From the NCBI GenBank assembly GCA_017442025.1, contig JAFSBD010000305.1, forward strand, positions 1 to 6,531: a DNA stretch of 6,531 nt, given 5' to 3'. This document shows positions 1 to 5,103 of the stretch, one piece after another. Position numbers and translations under genes: made by a program. Each line of letters begins with the position of its first letter. The first letter of the stretch is position 1. The notes under the pieces were generated by a model. That model ran no database searches. It was not told where the DNA came from and saw only the letters and a list, made by a program, of their open reading frames with translations. This DNA is from Clostridia bacterium. GTDB lineage: Bacteria; Bacillota; Clostridia; Oscillospirales; QAKW01.

Positions 1-569
1 CCACCGATATTGAGTTCCTCTTCCCCTTCGGCTGGGGCGAGCTTTGGGGCATTGCCGACCGTACCAACTACGATCTGGGCCGCCATCAGGAGGCCTCCGG
101 CAAGAGTCTGGAATATTTCGATCCCGAGACCAACGAGCATTATGTACCCTATGTGGTTGAGCCCTCGCTGGGTGCCGACCGTGTGGCCCTGGCCTTCCTC
201 TGCGAAGCCTATGATGAAGAGGTTCTGGACGCCGAGAAGAACGATAAGAGAACCGTTCTGCGCCTCCATCCCGCCCTGGCTCCCGTTAAGGCGGCGATCC
301 TGCCCCTTTCCAAGAAGCTTTCTCAGGCGGCCATGGAAAAGGTCTATGCGCCCCTTTGCAAGGAATTCAATGTGGAATTCGATGATGCCGGTTCCATCGG
401 TAAGCGGTATCGCCGCCAGGATGAGATCGGTACTCCCTTCTCCATCTGCTACGATTTTGAGTCGGAAGAGGACGGTTGCGTTACCATCCGTTATCGCGAT
501 TCCATGGAGCAGGATCGGGTCAAAATCGAGGATCTGATCGAAATTATCCGGGAAAGCTTGAAATTTTAA
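1..569 (+). CDS. glyQS: Glycyl-tRNA synthetase (single-chain, class II), C-terminal part; 5' end outside window
   Basis: This enzyme charges tRNA-Gly with glycine in the cytoplasm, using ATP. The reading frame is open from base 3 (ACC codon) and gives 188 residues before TAA. Class II catalytic-core sequence is visible first: FPFGWGELWGIADRTNYDL, then the motif 3 region EPSLGADRVALAF, where the Arg is the ATP-contacting residue of the family. About 100 residues of anticodon-binding domain follow, including LHPALAPVKAAILPL, DDAGSIGKRYRRQDEIGTPF and the ending VKIEDLIEIIRESLKF. The family is usually about 460 residues, so roughly 40% is present. It is the single-chain homodimer type, not the separate alpha/beta subunit type. 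Its stop lies only about 10 bases before the rpmH promoter, with no clear terminator between. It is an unusual neighbour for rpmH, where dnaA is often found. Confidence 0.95.
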   Translation, partial: TDIEFLFPFGWGELWGIADRTNYDLGRHQEASGKSLEYFDPETNEHYVPYVVEPSLGADRVALAFLCEAYDEEVLDAEKNDKRTVLRLHPALAPVKAAILPLSKKLSQAAMEKVYAPLCKEFNVEFDDAGSIGKRYRRQDEIGTPFSICYDFESEEDGCVTIRYRDSMEQDRVKIEDLIEIIRESLKF

Positions 570-579
570 AACATTTTTG

Positions 580-608
580 TTGACAAATTATGTTGACTTA
601 TATATAAT
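580..608 (+). promoter_or_regulatory. Sigma-A promoter for rpmH and probably the downstream cluster
   Basis: A perfect -35 box TTGACA (580-585) and a perfect -10 box TATAAT (603-608) are separated by 17 bases, the ideal spacing for the housekeeping sigma factor. Transcription would be expected to start near 614-616, giving a leader of about 68 bases before the rpmH ATG. No other promoter was found between here and the end of jag, so this one probably also supplies rnpA, yidD, yidC and jag by read-through of the terminator after rpmH. A consensus promoter fits the high demand for a ribosomal protein. The start site itself is inferred. Confidence 0.87.
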
Positions 609-682
609 ATAATTTGCTCAAAAAATGAAGATGTATCGAATGCGGGATTTCCCGTTACAGAGATAAAAGGAGGTTTAGTAAA

Positions 683-817
683 ATGGTTCGGACTTATCAG
701 CCTAAGAAACGGCAGAGAAGCAAGGTGCACGGCTTCAGAAAGAGAATGCTGACCGCAAACGGCCGCAAGGTGTTGGCCAGAAGAAGAGCAAAGGGCAGAA
801 AAAGATTAACTCACTAA
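683..817 (+). CDS. rpmH: Large ribosomal subunit protein L34 (bL34)
   Basis: L34 is a small, very basic protein of the 50S subunit. The frame gives 44 residues, the usual family length, beginning MVRTYQPKKRQRSKVHGFRK and ending RRRAKGRKRLTH. The family hallmarks are all present: the T-Y-Q-P-K-K/R-R start, the H-G-F-R-x-R-M segment and the A-N-G-R-K-V-L-A-R-R-R-x-K-G-R core. The start is fixed by a strong ribosome site AAAGGAGG (666-673) ending 9 bases before ATG. It is the first gene after the consensus promoter and is followed 4 bases later by a terminator hairpin. That arrangement should give much more L34 mRNA than mRNA for the genes behind it. Confidence 0.97.
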   Translation: MVRTYQPKKRQRSKVHGFRKRMLTANGRKVLARRRAKGRKRLTH

Positions 818-821
818 TAAT

Positions 822-857
822 AAAGGCCGCAGATCAAGGTTTGCGGCCTTTTTATTT
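822..857 (+). terminator. Intrinsic terminator / attenuator between rpmH and rnpA
   Basis: AAAGGCCGCA (822-831) pairs perfectly with TGCGGCCTTT (842-851) around a 10-base loop, and the transcript continues as a T-rich run (849-857, one A inside). This is the standard Rho-independent terminator form. It begins 4 bases after the rpmH stop and its 3' arm ends only 19 bases before the rnpA start. The downstream genes show no promoter of their own, so it probably works as a partial terminator that sets a high L34 : low RNase P protein ratio. The partial action is inferred. Confidence 0.8.
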
Positions 858-870
858 CATGAGGATGAAG

Positions 871-1182
871 ATGGAAAGCGTAAAAGAGAACGTAAATTTC
901 AAAAGAGCCTATCATCAGGGCAAAAGCGCGGTCTATAAAGAATTGGTGATCTATTGGCGGAAAAATAAGCCGGGGGTAACCCGCCTGGGGCTGACGGTCA
1001 GCAAAAAGCTGGGCAACTCCCCCAAGCGCAACCGCATCCGCCGCATCATTCGCGCCGCCATGCAGGCGCAGCAATCGATCTTGCCGCAGGGCTATGATAT
1101 CATCGTTGTTGCCCGTGCAAGATGCCTGCGATTAAAAAGCACCGATATTGAGCATATCATAAAGGAGACTTTTTCGGCTTGA
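871..1182 (+). CDS. rnpA: Ribonuclease P protein component
   Basis: RnpA is the small basic protein that binds the RNase P RNA (rnpB) and helps it remove the 5' leader from precursor tRNAs. From ATG 871 it is 103 residues, normal for the family. The N-terminus SVKENVNFKRAYHQGKS matches the conserved start region that lines the pre-tRNA leader groove. The signature RNR segment is KRNRIRRIIR (about 52-61), preceded by RLGLTVSKKLGNS. The start was chosen because GAGG (861-864) lies 6 bases before ATG 871 and the resulting N-terminus has family length. ATG 859 and ATG 865 are in frame but poorly spaced, and a TTG at 841 would lie inside the terminator hairpin. The stop overlaps the start of yidD by four bases, so translation is probably coupled. 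Confidence 0.95.
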   Translation: MESVKENVNFKRAYHQGKSAVYKELVIYWRKNKPGVTRLGLTVSKKLGNSPKRNRIRRIIRAAMQAQQSILPQGYDIIVVARARCLRLKSTDIEHIIKETFSA

Positions 1183-1430
1183 GCATCCTGAAAAGTATCC
1201 GCAAGCTCTTTATCCTTCCCATCCGCGCTTATCAGAAATGGATCTCTCCCCACCTTCCTGCCACTTGCAAATTTTATCCCACCTGCTCCGCATACGCCTG
1301 CACGGCGATTTTGCGCTTCGGCATATTGATCGGCGGAGCGATGGCTTTATGGCGCATTTTGCGCTGTAACCCCTGGTCGATGGGGGGTTACGATCCGGTC
1401 CCGGATCAATTGTTTAAAAGGAGAAAATAA
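1179..1430 (+). CDS. yidD: Membrane protein insertion efficiency factor YidD
   Basis: YidD is a small membrane-associated protein thought to assist YidC-dependent insertion of inner-membrane proteins; its exact mechanism is not settled. The 83-residue product is typical in length. It carries the family pattern of an amphipathic start (ILKSIRKLFILPIRAYQKWISP), then CKFYPTCSAYA with Cys 30 and Cys 36, a further Cys 41, a hydrophobic stretch, and RCNPWSMGGYDPVPDQ (Cys 63). It starts with TTG at 1179, which overlaps the rnpA stop as TTGA. The ribosome site AAAGGAG (1161-1167) lies inside rnpA, 11 bases upstream, and no Met occurs early enough to offer another start. The end overlaps yidC by one base (TAATG), which points to coupled translation of rnpA, yidD and yidC. 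Confidence 0.95.
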   Translation: MSILKSIRKLFILPIRAYQKWISPHLPATCKFYPTCSAYACTAILRFGILIGGAMALWRILRCNPWSMGGYDPVPDQLFKRRK

Positions 1431-2410
1431 TGGATATCTGGAGTTATTTAATTGTCCCCTTTGCTTGGATCATGCAGCTTTGCATGAAATTACTCAACAA
1501 TTATGCCCTGGCCTTGCTGGCCTATGCGTTGATCACCAAGCTGGTGCTGTTTCCTCTCTCCATGCGGCAGCAGAAAAACTCCCTGAATATGGTGCGCCTG
1601 CGCCCCTATCAGGATGCTTTGCGAAAAAAATACGGCAATAATCAGGAAAAATATAATATGGAGCTGCAAAAGCTCTATCAGCGGGAGGGGTATAACCCCA
1701 TGAGCAGCTGTCTGCCCCTGCTGATCCAGTTGCCGCTGATCTTTTTGGTGTACTCCATTGTGCGCCACCCCATAACCTATGTGTACTACGGCGAGCTGTT
1801 CACTGCCAATACCGCCCAGCGGGTCTACGACCTGGCCCTCAAGGCCCAAGGTCTGCCCGAAGCGGTGCAGAAGGTGGTGGATGCCATTACCGCCGATCCC
1901 GGAAAGCTCAGCCAGATCAGCAACTATGAGCTGCAGATCTATAACGCTTCCTCGGAAATTTCCATCGCCGGCGATAAGCTTTTCGGCCTGATCGACCTTT
2001 CCGGCACCCCCAGCCAGGATATCTGGAGCTGGATGCTGCTCATCCCCATTCTGGCGGGTGTTACCGGCTATCTGGCCTCCTGGATCTCCCAGAAGTTCAA
2101 CTCCCTTATGCAGGATCCTGCCCAGCAGAATGGTTGCTCCGGCAAAATGATGATCTATATGATGCCCTTAATGACCGTTTATTTCTGCTTTACCTTCAAC
2201 TGCGCGTTGGGTTGGTACTGGATCATCGGCAACATCTTGGGTGTGGCCCAGAGCTTTATCCTGCATAAGATCTATGACCCCAAAAAGGTGCTGGCCGAGG
2301 TGGAAGCCAAGATGGCCCGCGAAAAAGAGCAAAAGAAAGAAAAGCGCAGTGCCGCCGCCGCCAAAAAGGCTGCCGCCATCGCCGCTTCCAAGAACAAGAA
2401 AAAGAAATAA
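1430..2410 (+). CDS. yidC: YidC/Oxa1 family membrane protein insertase
   Basis: YidC inserts membrane proteins into the cytoplasmic membrane, alone or with the Sec translocon. The 326-residue protein has the Gram-positive core and no large periplasmic domain. Segments in order: a first hydrophobic region (about 5-43), a charged cytoplasmic hairpin (about 44-90, RLRPYQDALRKKYGNNQEKY), a membrane segment with the conserved CLPLLIQLPLIFLVY (94-108), an outside loop of about 85 residues (113-197), and three further membrane segments (about 198-219, 240-260 and 262-280). The tail is strongly basic and Ala/Lys-rich (KKEKRSAAAAKKAAA), suited to binding the ribosome. There is no lipoprotein signal with a lipobox Cys as in Bacillus SpoIIIJ. 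The groove Arg of E. coli and Bacillus YidC aligns by eye with Lys 37 (ALITKLVLFPL). The ribosome site AAAAGGAG (1416-1423) sits 6 bases before ATG. Confidence 0.96.
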   Translation: MDIWSYLIVPFAWIMQLCMKLLNNYALALLAYALITKLVLFPLSMRQQKNSLNMVRLRPYQDALRKKYGNNQEKYNMELQKLYQREGYNPMSSCLPLLIQLPLIFLVYSIVRHPITYVYYGELFTANTAQRVYDLALKAQGLPEAVQKVVDAITADPGKLSQISNYELQIYNASSEISIAGDKLFGLIDLSGTPSQDIWSWMLLIPILAGVTGYLASWISQKFNSLMQDPAQQNGCSGKMMIYMMPLMTVYFCFTFNCALGWYWIIGNILGVAQSFILHKIYDPKKVLAEVEAKMAREKEQKKEKRSAAAAKKAAAIAASKNKKKK

Positions 2411-2423
2411 GAGGAAAAAATCA

Positions 2424-3260
2424 ATGGCAATCAAAGAACTGTTTTTTGAAGGTAAAACCATCGAGGCCGCGGTCGAGCTTGCCGCCGCCGAACTGAATGA
2501 AGATAAAGACCTTTTAAGCTATACTGTTGAAGAGACCCCCACCAAGGGTATCTTCGGCATCGGTGCCACCCCCGCCAAGATCAAGGTGGAGATCGAGGTC
2601 GCCGAGGAAGAAATCAAAGTAGAAACCAAGCCCGAACCCAAGGCCGCGCCGAAGATTCCCGCTTGGGAGCCCGAAAAACTTTCCGGCGGGAAGAATAAAA
2701 AGAACGCCGAAAAGAAGGGCGAGAAAAAGACCGAAAAGAAGGGCGAAAAGAAGCCTGCCGCTCCCCTCTTCCCCGAGGTGGAGAAAAAGCCGGTCGACGA
2801 TGAAAATTCCAAAAAGATCATCGAATTTATGCAAGGCCTGCTGGTCCATATCGGCGCCGAGGAAGAGAGCGCAGTCAAGGTGGAGCTGGGTGAGGACGAT
2901 CACTATTATGTGGAAGTCAGCGGCGCCAAGATGGGCGTGCTGATCGGCCGCCGCGGCGAGACCTTGGATGCCGCCCAGTATCTTTGCGGGCTGGTCATCA
3001 ATAAGGGCCGCAGCGGGGATAAAATGCGGGTTACCCTCGATACCGAAAACTATCGCGCGAAGCGCATCCGTACCCTTCAGGCCCTGGCTGAAAAGAACGC
3101 CGAAAAGGCCATCAAGTATAAGAGAAATATCACCATGGAGCCCATGAGCCCCTATGAGCGCCGCATCATCCATGCCGCCCTGACCGGCCGGGACAATATT
3201 ACTACCTTCTCGGTTGGCAGTGAGCCGAAGCGCAGAGTCGTCGTAAGCTACAAAAAATAA
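2424..3260 (+). CDS. jag: Jag/KhpB RNA-binding protein (Jag_N, KH and R3H domains)
   Basis: Jag (KhpB, EloR in pneumococcus) is a cytoplasmic RNA-binding protein, linked in some Firmicutes to cell elongation and partnered with the KH protein KhpA. The 278-residue product has three parts. A Jag_N domain (about 1-55) contains FFEGKTIEAAVELAAAELN and TPTKGIFGIGATPAKI. A charged, low-complexity linker (about 56-125) follows, rich in Lys/Glu/Pro. Then comes a KH domain (about 129-205) with the RNA-contacting GxxG loop as GRRG (175-178) in MGVLIGRRGETLDAAQYL. An R3H domain (about 208-276) ends the protein, with the R-x-x-x-H pair as Arg 246 and His 250 in SPYERRIIHAAL. ATG 2424 is chosen because Jag_N begins there and GAGG (2411-2414) lies upstream. 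The open frame extends upstream to 2241 inside yidC, but that part is only an overlap shadow. It follows yidC by 13 bases. Confidence 0.95.
   Translation: MAIKELFFEGKTIEAAVELAAAELNEDKDLLSYTVEETPTKGIFGIGATPAKIKVEIEVAEEEIKVETKPEPKAAPKIPAWEPEKLSGGKNKKNAEKKGEKKTEKKGEKKPAAPLFPEVEKKPVDDENSKKIIEFMQGLLVHIGAEEESAVKVELGEDDHYYVEVSGAKMGVLIGRRGETLDAAQYLCGLVINKGRSGDKMRVTLDTENYRAKRIRTLQALAEKNAEKAIKYKRNITMEPMSPYERRIIHAALTGRDNITTFSVGSEPKRRVVVSYKK
2709..2756 (+). repeat. Two tandem 24-base units inside the jag linker
   Basis: Two adjacent in-frame 24-base units (2709-2732 and 2733-2756) encode EKKGEKKT and EKKGEKKP, residues 96-111 of Jag. They lie in the highly charged linker between Jag_N and the KH domain. 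Copy number of such in-frame repeats often differs between strains, so linker length may vary. A role beyond that of a flexible, basic, possibly RNA-contacting linker is not evident. Confidence 0.75.
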
Positions 3261-3264
3261 ACGC

Positions 3265-3371
3265 TTAAAACCGTTGAAATGGGCGATCTTTCCGTTTTTC
3301 CTCATTCGTCGTATCGACATACGACTTCATTCGGATAAAACGAAAATCTCATCCCATTTGAACGGTTTAAA
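3265..3371. repeat. Long imperfect palindrome A, downstream of jag
   Basis: The outer arms AAACCGTTGAAATGGG (3268-3283) and CCCATTTGAACGGTTT (3353-3368) pair with one mismatch in 16. The inner arms continue with small bulges: GATCTTTCCGTTTTTCC against GGATAAAACGAAAATC. The centre GTCGTAT-CGAC-ATACGAC (3308-3325) is a perfect 7-bp hairpin. As RNA or single-stranded DNA the whole ~105 bases would fold into one long hairpin. It begins within a few bases of the jag stop and may protect the 3' end of the jag mRNA. It resembles the palindrome before mnmG in design and in parts of its sequence, so both may belong to a dispersed palindromic repeat family. Confidence 0.8.
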
Positions 3372-3393
3372 CAAGAGCTGAAATCAACGAACG

Positions 3394-3427
3394 AAAAAGA
3401 GTCCAATTCATTTGGACTCTTTTTTAT
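3394..3427 (+). terminator. Strong intrinsic terminator of the rpmH-jag transcript
   Basis: AAAAAGAGTCCAA (3394-3406) pairs perfectly over 13 bp with TTGGACTCTTTTT (3412-3424) around the loop TTCAT, and six T's (3420-3425) follow the GC part of the stem. The A-run on the left means it could also stop transcription arriving from the opposite strand. It marks the end of the rpmH-rnpA-yidD-yidC-jag unit. Confidence 0.88.
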
Positions 3428-3456
3428 GTCTTCTTCCAATCCAAATAAATAGTGTC

Positions 3457-3475
3457 AGTACAATTAAATTGTACT
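3457..3475. repeat. 19-base palindrome, copy 1
   Basis: AGTACAATTAAATTGTACT is a perfect palindrome: two 9-base arms around a single central A (3466). It is the first of three copies upstream of the mnmE promoter. The form would suit a binding site for a dimeric DNA-binding protein, or a short RNA hairpin. No regulator is encoded nearby, so the function is unassigned. Confidence 0.85.
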
Positions 3476-3500
3476 CCAAACAGCGAAACGGATGACTGAC

Positions 3501-3513
3501 CCAAATGAATTGG
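3501..3513. repeat. 13-base inverted copy of the terminator loop/stem sequence
   Basis: CCAAATGAATTGG here is the exact reverse complement of CCAATTCATTTGG at 3403-3415, in the terminator. It lies 3 bases before palindrome copy 2. It may be a remnant of a local duplication and inversion. A regulatory pairing is less likely, because RNA reaching this point has already passed the terminator. Confidence 0.6.
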
Positions 3514-3516
3514 TAC

Positions 3517-3535
3517 AGTACAATTAAATTGTACT
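3517..3535. repeat. 19-base palindrome, copy 2
   Basis: Identical in all 19 bases to copy 1 and preceded by the same C. Its centre (3526) is exactly 60 bases from the centre of copy 1. The sequence between the copies is not conserved, so only the palindrome is repeated. Confidence 0.85.
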
Positions 3536-3554
3536 TTTCTGCATCGGATTTTTC

Positions 3555-3573
3555 AGTACAATTGAATTGTATT
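3555..3573. repeat. 19-base palindrome, copy 3 (two base changes)
   Basis: AGTACAATTGAATTGTATT differs from copies 1 and 2 at the central base (A to G, no effect on pairing) and at base 18 (C to T, giving a G-T pair in RNA). Its centre (3564) is 38 bases from copy 2 and about 49 bases upstream of the mnmE -35 box. Confidence 0.8.
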
Positions 3574-3612
3574 CCCATCGCGGAGATTTCTTTTTTGCAA
3601 GGGAATTGGATA

Positions 3613-3642
3613 TAGACAATTGATTATTAAATATGCTATAAT
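3613..3642 (+). promoter_or_regulatory. Sigma-A promoter for mnmE, with extended -10
   Basis: The -35 box TAGACA (3613-3618) matches 5 of 6 consensus bases. The -10 box is a perfect TATAAT (3637-3642) with an 18-base spacer and a TG one base upstream (3634-3635), which is the extended -10 form. Transcription should begin near 3648-3650, just before the GC-rich hairpin. It gives mnmE, and probably mnmG, a start independent of the rpmH promoter. Confidence 0.8.
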
Positions 3643-3654
3643 AAAATTTTGTAG

Positions 3655-3676
3655 GGGCCGCCGTCCTCGGCGGCCC
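3655..3676 (+). repeat. GC-rich hairpin at the 5' end of the mnmE leader
   Basis: GGGCCGCC (3655-3662) and GGCGGCCC (3669-3676) form a perfect 8-bp all-GC stem around the loop GTCCTC. It follows GTAG and is in sharp contrast to the AT-rich surroundings. It would lie within about 10 bases of the predicted start of the mRNA, where such a structure can protect the 5' end from decay. No T-run follows, so it is not a typical terminator. It has the look of a GTAGGGGC-type dispersed intergenic repeat; this family assignment is from memory and needs a search. Confidence 0.7.
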
Positions 3677-3705
3677 GCTTATAGATTAAAATTCAGGACA
3701 AAAGG

Positions 3706-5070
3706 ATGAACGTTCAAATGGCGGATATCATTTGCGCGATTGCAACCGCCCCTGCCACTGCGGCATTGGGCATCATAAGGATCAGCGGCGATGGGGTTTT
3801 AGACCTTCTTTTGCCGATGCTCAAAAAAAAGAGCGGTGCGCCCGCTCGTTTGGAGCACGCCAAGGCGACCCTTTGCCGCATCGAGGATCAAGGAGAGATC
3901 TTCGACGAAGCGATGGTTACCTTCTTTGAAGGCCCCCGCTCCTTCACCGGCGAGGATACCGCCGAGCTTTGTTGCCATGGGGGGCTTTATGTTCTCCAGA
4001 GCGTGATGGAGCTTTTGCTCCGCAAGGGCTGCCGCATGGCCGAGCCGGGGGAATTTTCCAAGCGGGCCTTTTTAAACGGCAAGCTGGATCTCATCCGCGC
4101 CCAAGCGGTGATCGACCTGATCGAGGCCACCTCCCGCGCCGAGCAGAAAAACGCCCTCTCCCAACTGGAGGGTCATCTCTCCCGCCGCATCACCGCCCTT
4201 TATGAGCGGTTGGTGGAGCTCAACACCGCCCTTTTGGCCTATGTGGATTTCCCCGAGGAGGTGGACGCCCCCGAAGAGGATACCTTGCAAGAGTTGCGCG
4301 CCATCGAGGAGGAGCTTTCCGCCCTCTTGGCGGGGAGCAATCAGGGACGGTTGATCAAAGAGGGGCTGCAGATCGCTATTGTGGGCGCGCCCAATGTTGG
4401 CAAAAGTACCCTGATGAACCGCCTGCTGGGCTATGACCGAAGCATCGTTTCTTCTATCCCCGGCACCACCCGCGATACCGTTACCGAAGGGTGCCGCTTA
4501 GGGGATCTCAAATGTCATATCGCCGATACCGCCGGCATCCGCACCACCGCCGATCCCATCGAGCAGCAGGGCATCGACATTGCCCGCCGCCGTGCCGAGG
4601 AGGCAAGCGTCGTCTTTGCGGTTTTCGACGGTTCCCGCCCCCTCTCCGAGGAGGATCAAGCCCTCGCCGAGGAGTTCGGCAACGGGCGCAATTTGGCCAT
4701 CATTAATAAGGCAGATCTGCCCCAAATGGCAGACACAGAGTATATTCAAAGCAAATTTATACATTGCGTAAAGATTTCCGCCCAAAACGGCGCAGGTTGT
4801 GCAGTATTGGATCAATGGGTGCGGGAGCAATTTTCCCCCGTCGATCAAACCGCCGAAGGGATGCTGACCTCCCTTTCCCAAGCCCGGCGTTTGCTGGCGG
4901 GTCAGCAGGCAGTCCGCCGCGCCATAGAGGGTTTGGAGGCGGGCTTTACCCCCGATCTGGCCTCCCTCGATATTACCGAAGCGGCAAGTGCTGTCGGCGA
5001 GGTAACGGGGGATACGGTAACGGAAAAGATGATCGATAATATATTTTCAAAATTTTGCGTAGGCAAATAA
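3706..5070 (+). CDS. mnmE: tRNA uridine-5-carboxymethylaminomethyl(34) synthesis GTPase MnmE
   Basis: MnmE is the GTPase partner of MnmG. Together they add an aminomethyl or carboxymethylaminomethyl group to the wobble uridine U34 of certain tRNAs, using a methylene-tetrahydrofolate one-carbon unit. At 454 residues it is full length. The N-terminal folate-binding domain (about 1-120) has GIIRISG and GPRSFTGEDTAELCCHGG. A helical domain follows, then the inserted G domain: P-loop GAPNVGKST (227-235), GTTRD (253-257), DTAG (274-277) and NKAD (334-337). The C-terminus is FCVGK, the catalytic C-x-G-K motif with Cys 451. ATG 3706 has AGGA 7 bases upstream. ATG 3718 (MADIICAIAT) also has a usable AAAGGA and fits the short N-terminus of relatives better, so the start may be 3718. 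It has its own promoter, and mnmG follows after 146 bases. Confidence 0.96.
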   Translation: MNVQMADIICAIATAPATAALGIIRISGDGVLDLLLPMLKKKSGAPARLEHAKATLCRIEDQGEIFDEAMVTFFEGPRSFTGEDTAELCCHGGLYVLQSVMELLLRKGCRMAEPGEFSKRAFLNGKLDLIRAQAVIDLIEATSRAEQKNALSQLEGHLSRRITALYERLVELNTALLAYVDFPEEVDAPEEDTLQELRAIEEELSALLAGSNQGRLIKEGLQIAIVGAPNVGKSTLMNRLLGYDRSIVSSIPGTTRDTVTEGCRLGDLKCHIADTAGIRTTADPIEQQGIDIARRRAEEASVVFAVFDGSRPLSEEDQALAEEFGNGRNLAIINKADLPQMADTEYIQSKFIHCVKISAQNGAGCAVLDQWVREQFSPVDQTAEGMLTSLSQARRLLAGQQAVRRAIEGLEAGFTPDLASLDITEAASAVGEVTGDTVTEKMIDNIFSKFCVGK

Positions 5071-5095
5071 GCGGGTCTTTTTGTATTTTGTAAAA

Positions 5096-5101
5096 TATAA
5101 T
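5096..5101 (+). promoter_or_regulatory. Possible -10 box before mnmG (weak)
   Basis: A perfect TATAAT occurs in the mnmE-mnmG gap, but no acceptable -35 box lies 15-19 bases upstream and there is no TG extension. In AT-rich DNA this can arise by chance. If real, the long palindrome just downstream would form the leader of the mnmG mRNA. Confidence 0.25.
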
Positions 5102-5103
5102 AA

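Larger units (their letters stand above)
3261..3705. other. Gene-free, inverted-repeat-rich gap between jag and mnmE
   Basis: No credible gene was found in these 445 bases on either strand. The stretch is visibly richer in A+T than the flanking genes. It holds, in order, a long imperfect palindrome (3265-3371), a strong terminator (3394-3425), three copies of a 19-base palindrome (3457-3573), an extended -10 promoter (3613-3642) and a GC-rich hairpin in the mnmE leader (3655-3676). In many genomes jag and mnmE lie close together, so this gap splits the usual block into two transcription units. Confidence 0.85.

Noticed and set aside
643..654. CGGGATTTCCCG as a regulatory hairpin in the rpmH leader
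   Set aside because: The arms are only 5 bases with a 2-base loop, too tight and short to claim as an RNA structure.
570..682. A replication origin between glyQS and rpmH
   Set aside because: No DnaA boxes close to TTATCCACA and no typical AT-rich unwinding repeats were found. The AT-rich part is explained by the promoter.
2514..3320. A 268-residue open frame on the - strand opposite jag
   Set aside because: It mirrors the low-complexity jag linker and the KH/R3H region and has no recognisable domain. Jag itself is certain.
3457..3573. A short CRISPR array made of the three repeats
   Set aside because: The repeats are only 19 bases and fully palindromic, the spacings are unequal (60 and 38 bases centre to centre), and no cas gene is nearby.
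5082..5097. An intrinsic terminator right after mnmE
   Set aside because: The only pairing, TATTTT with AAAATA, is all A/T, with no GC stem and no proper T-run after it.
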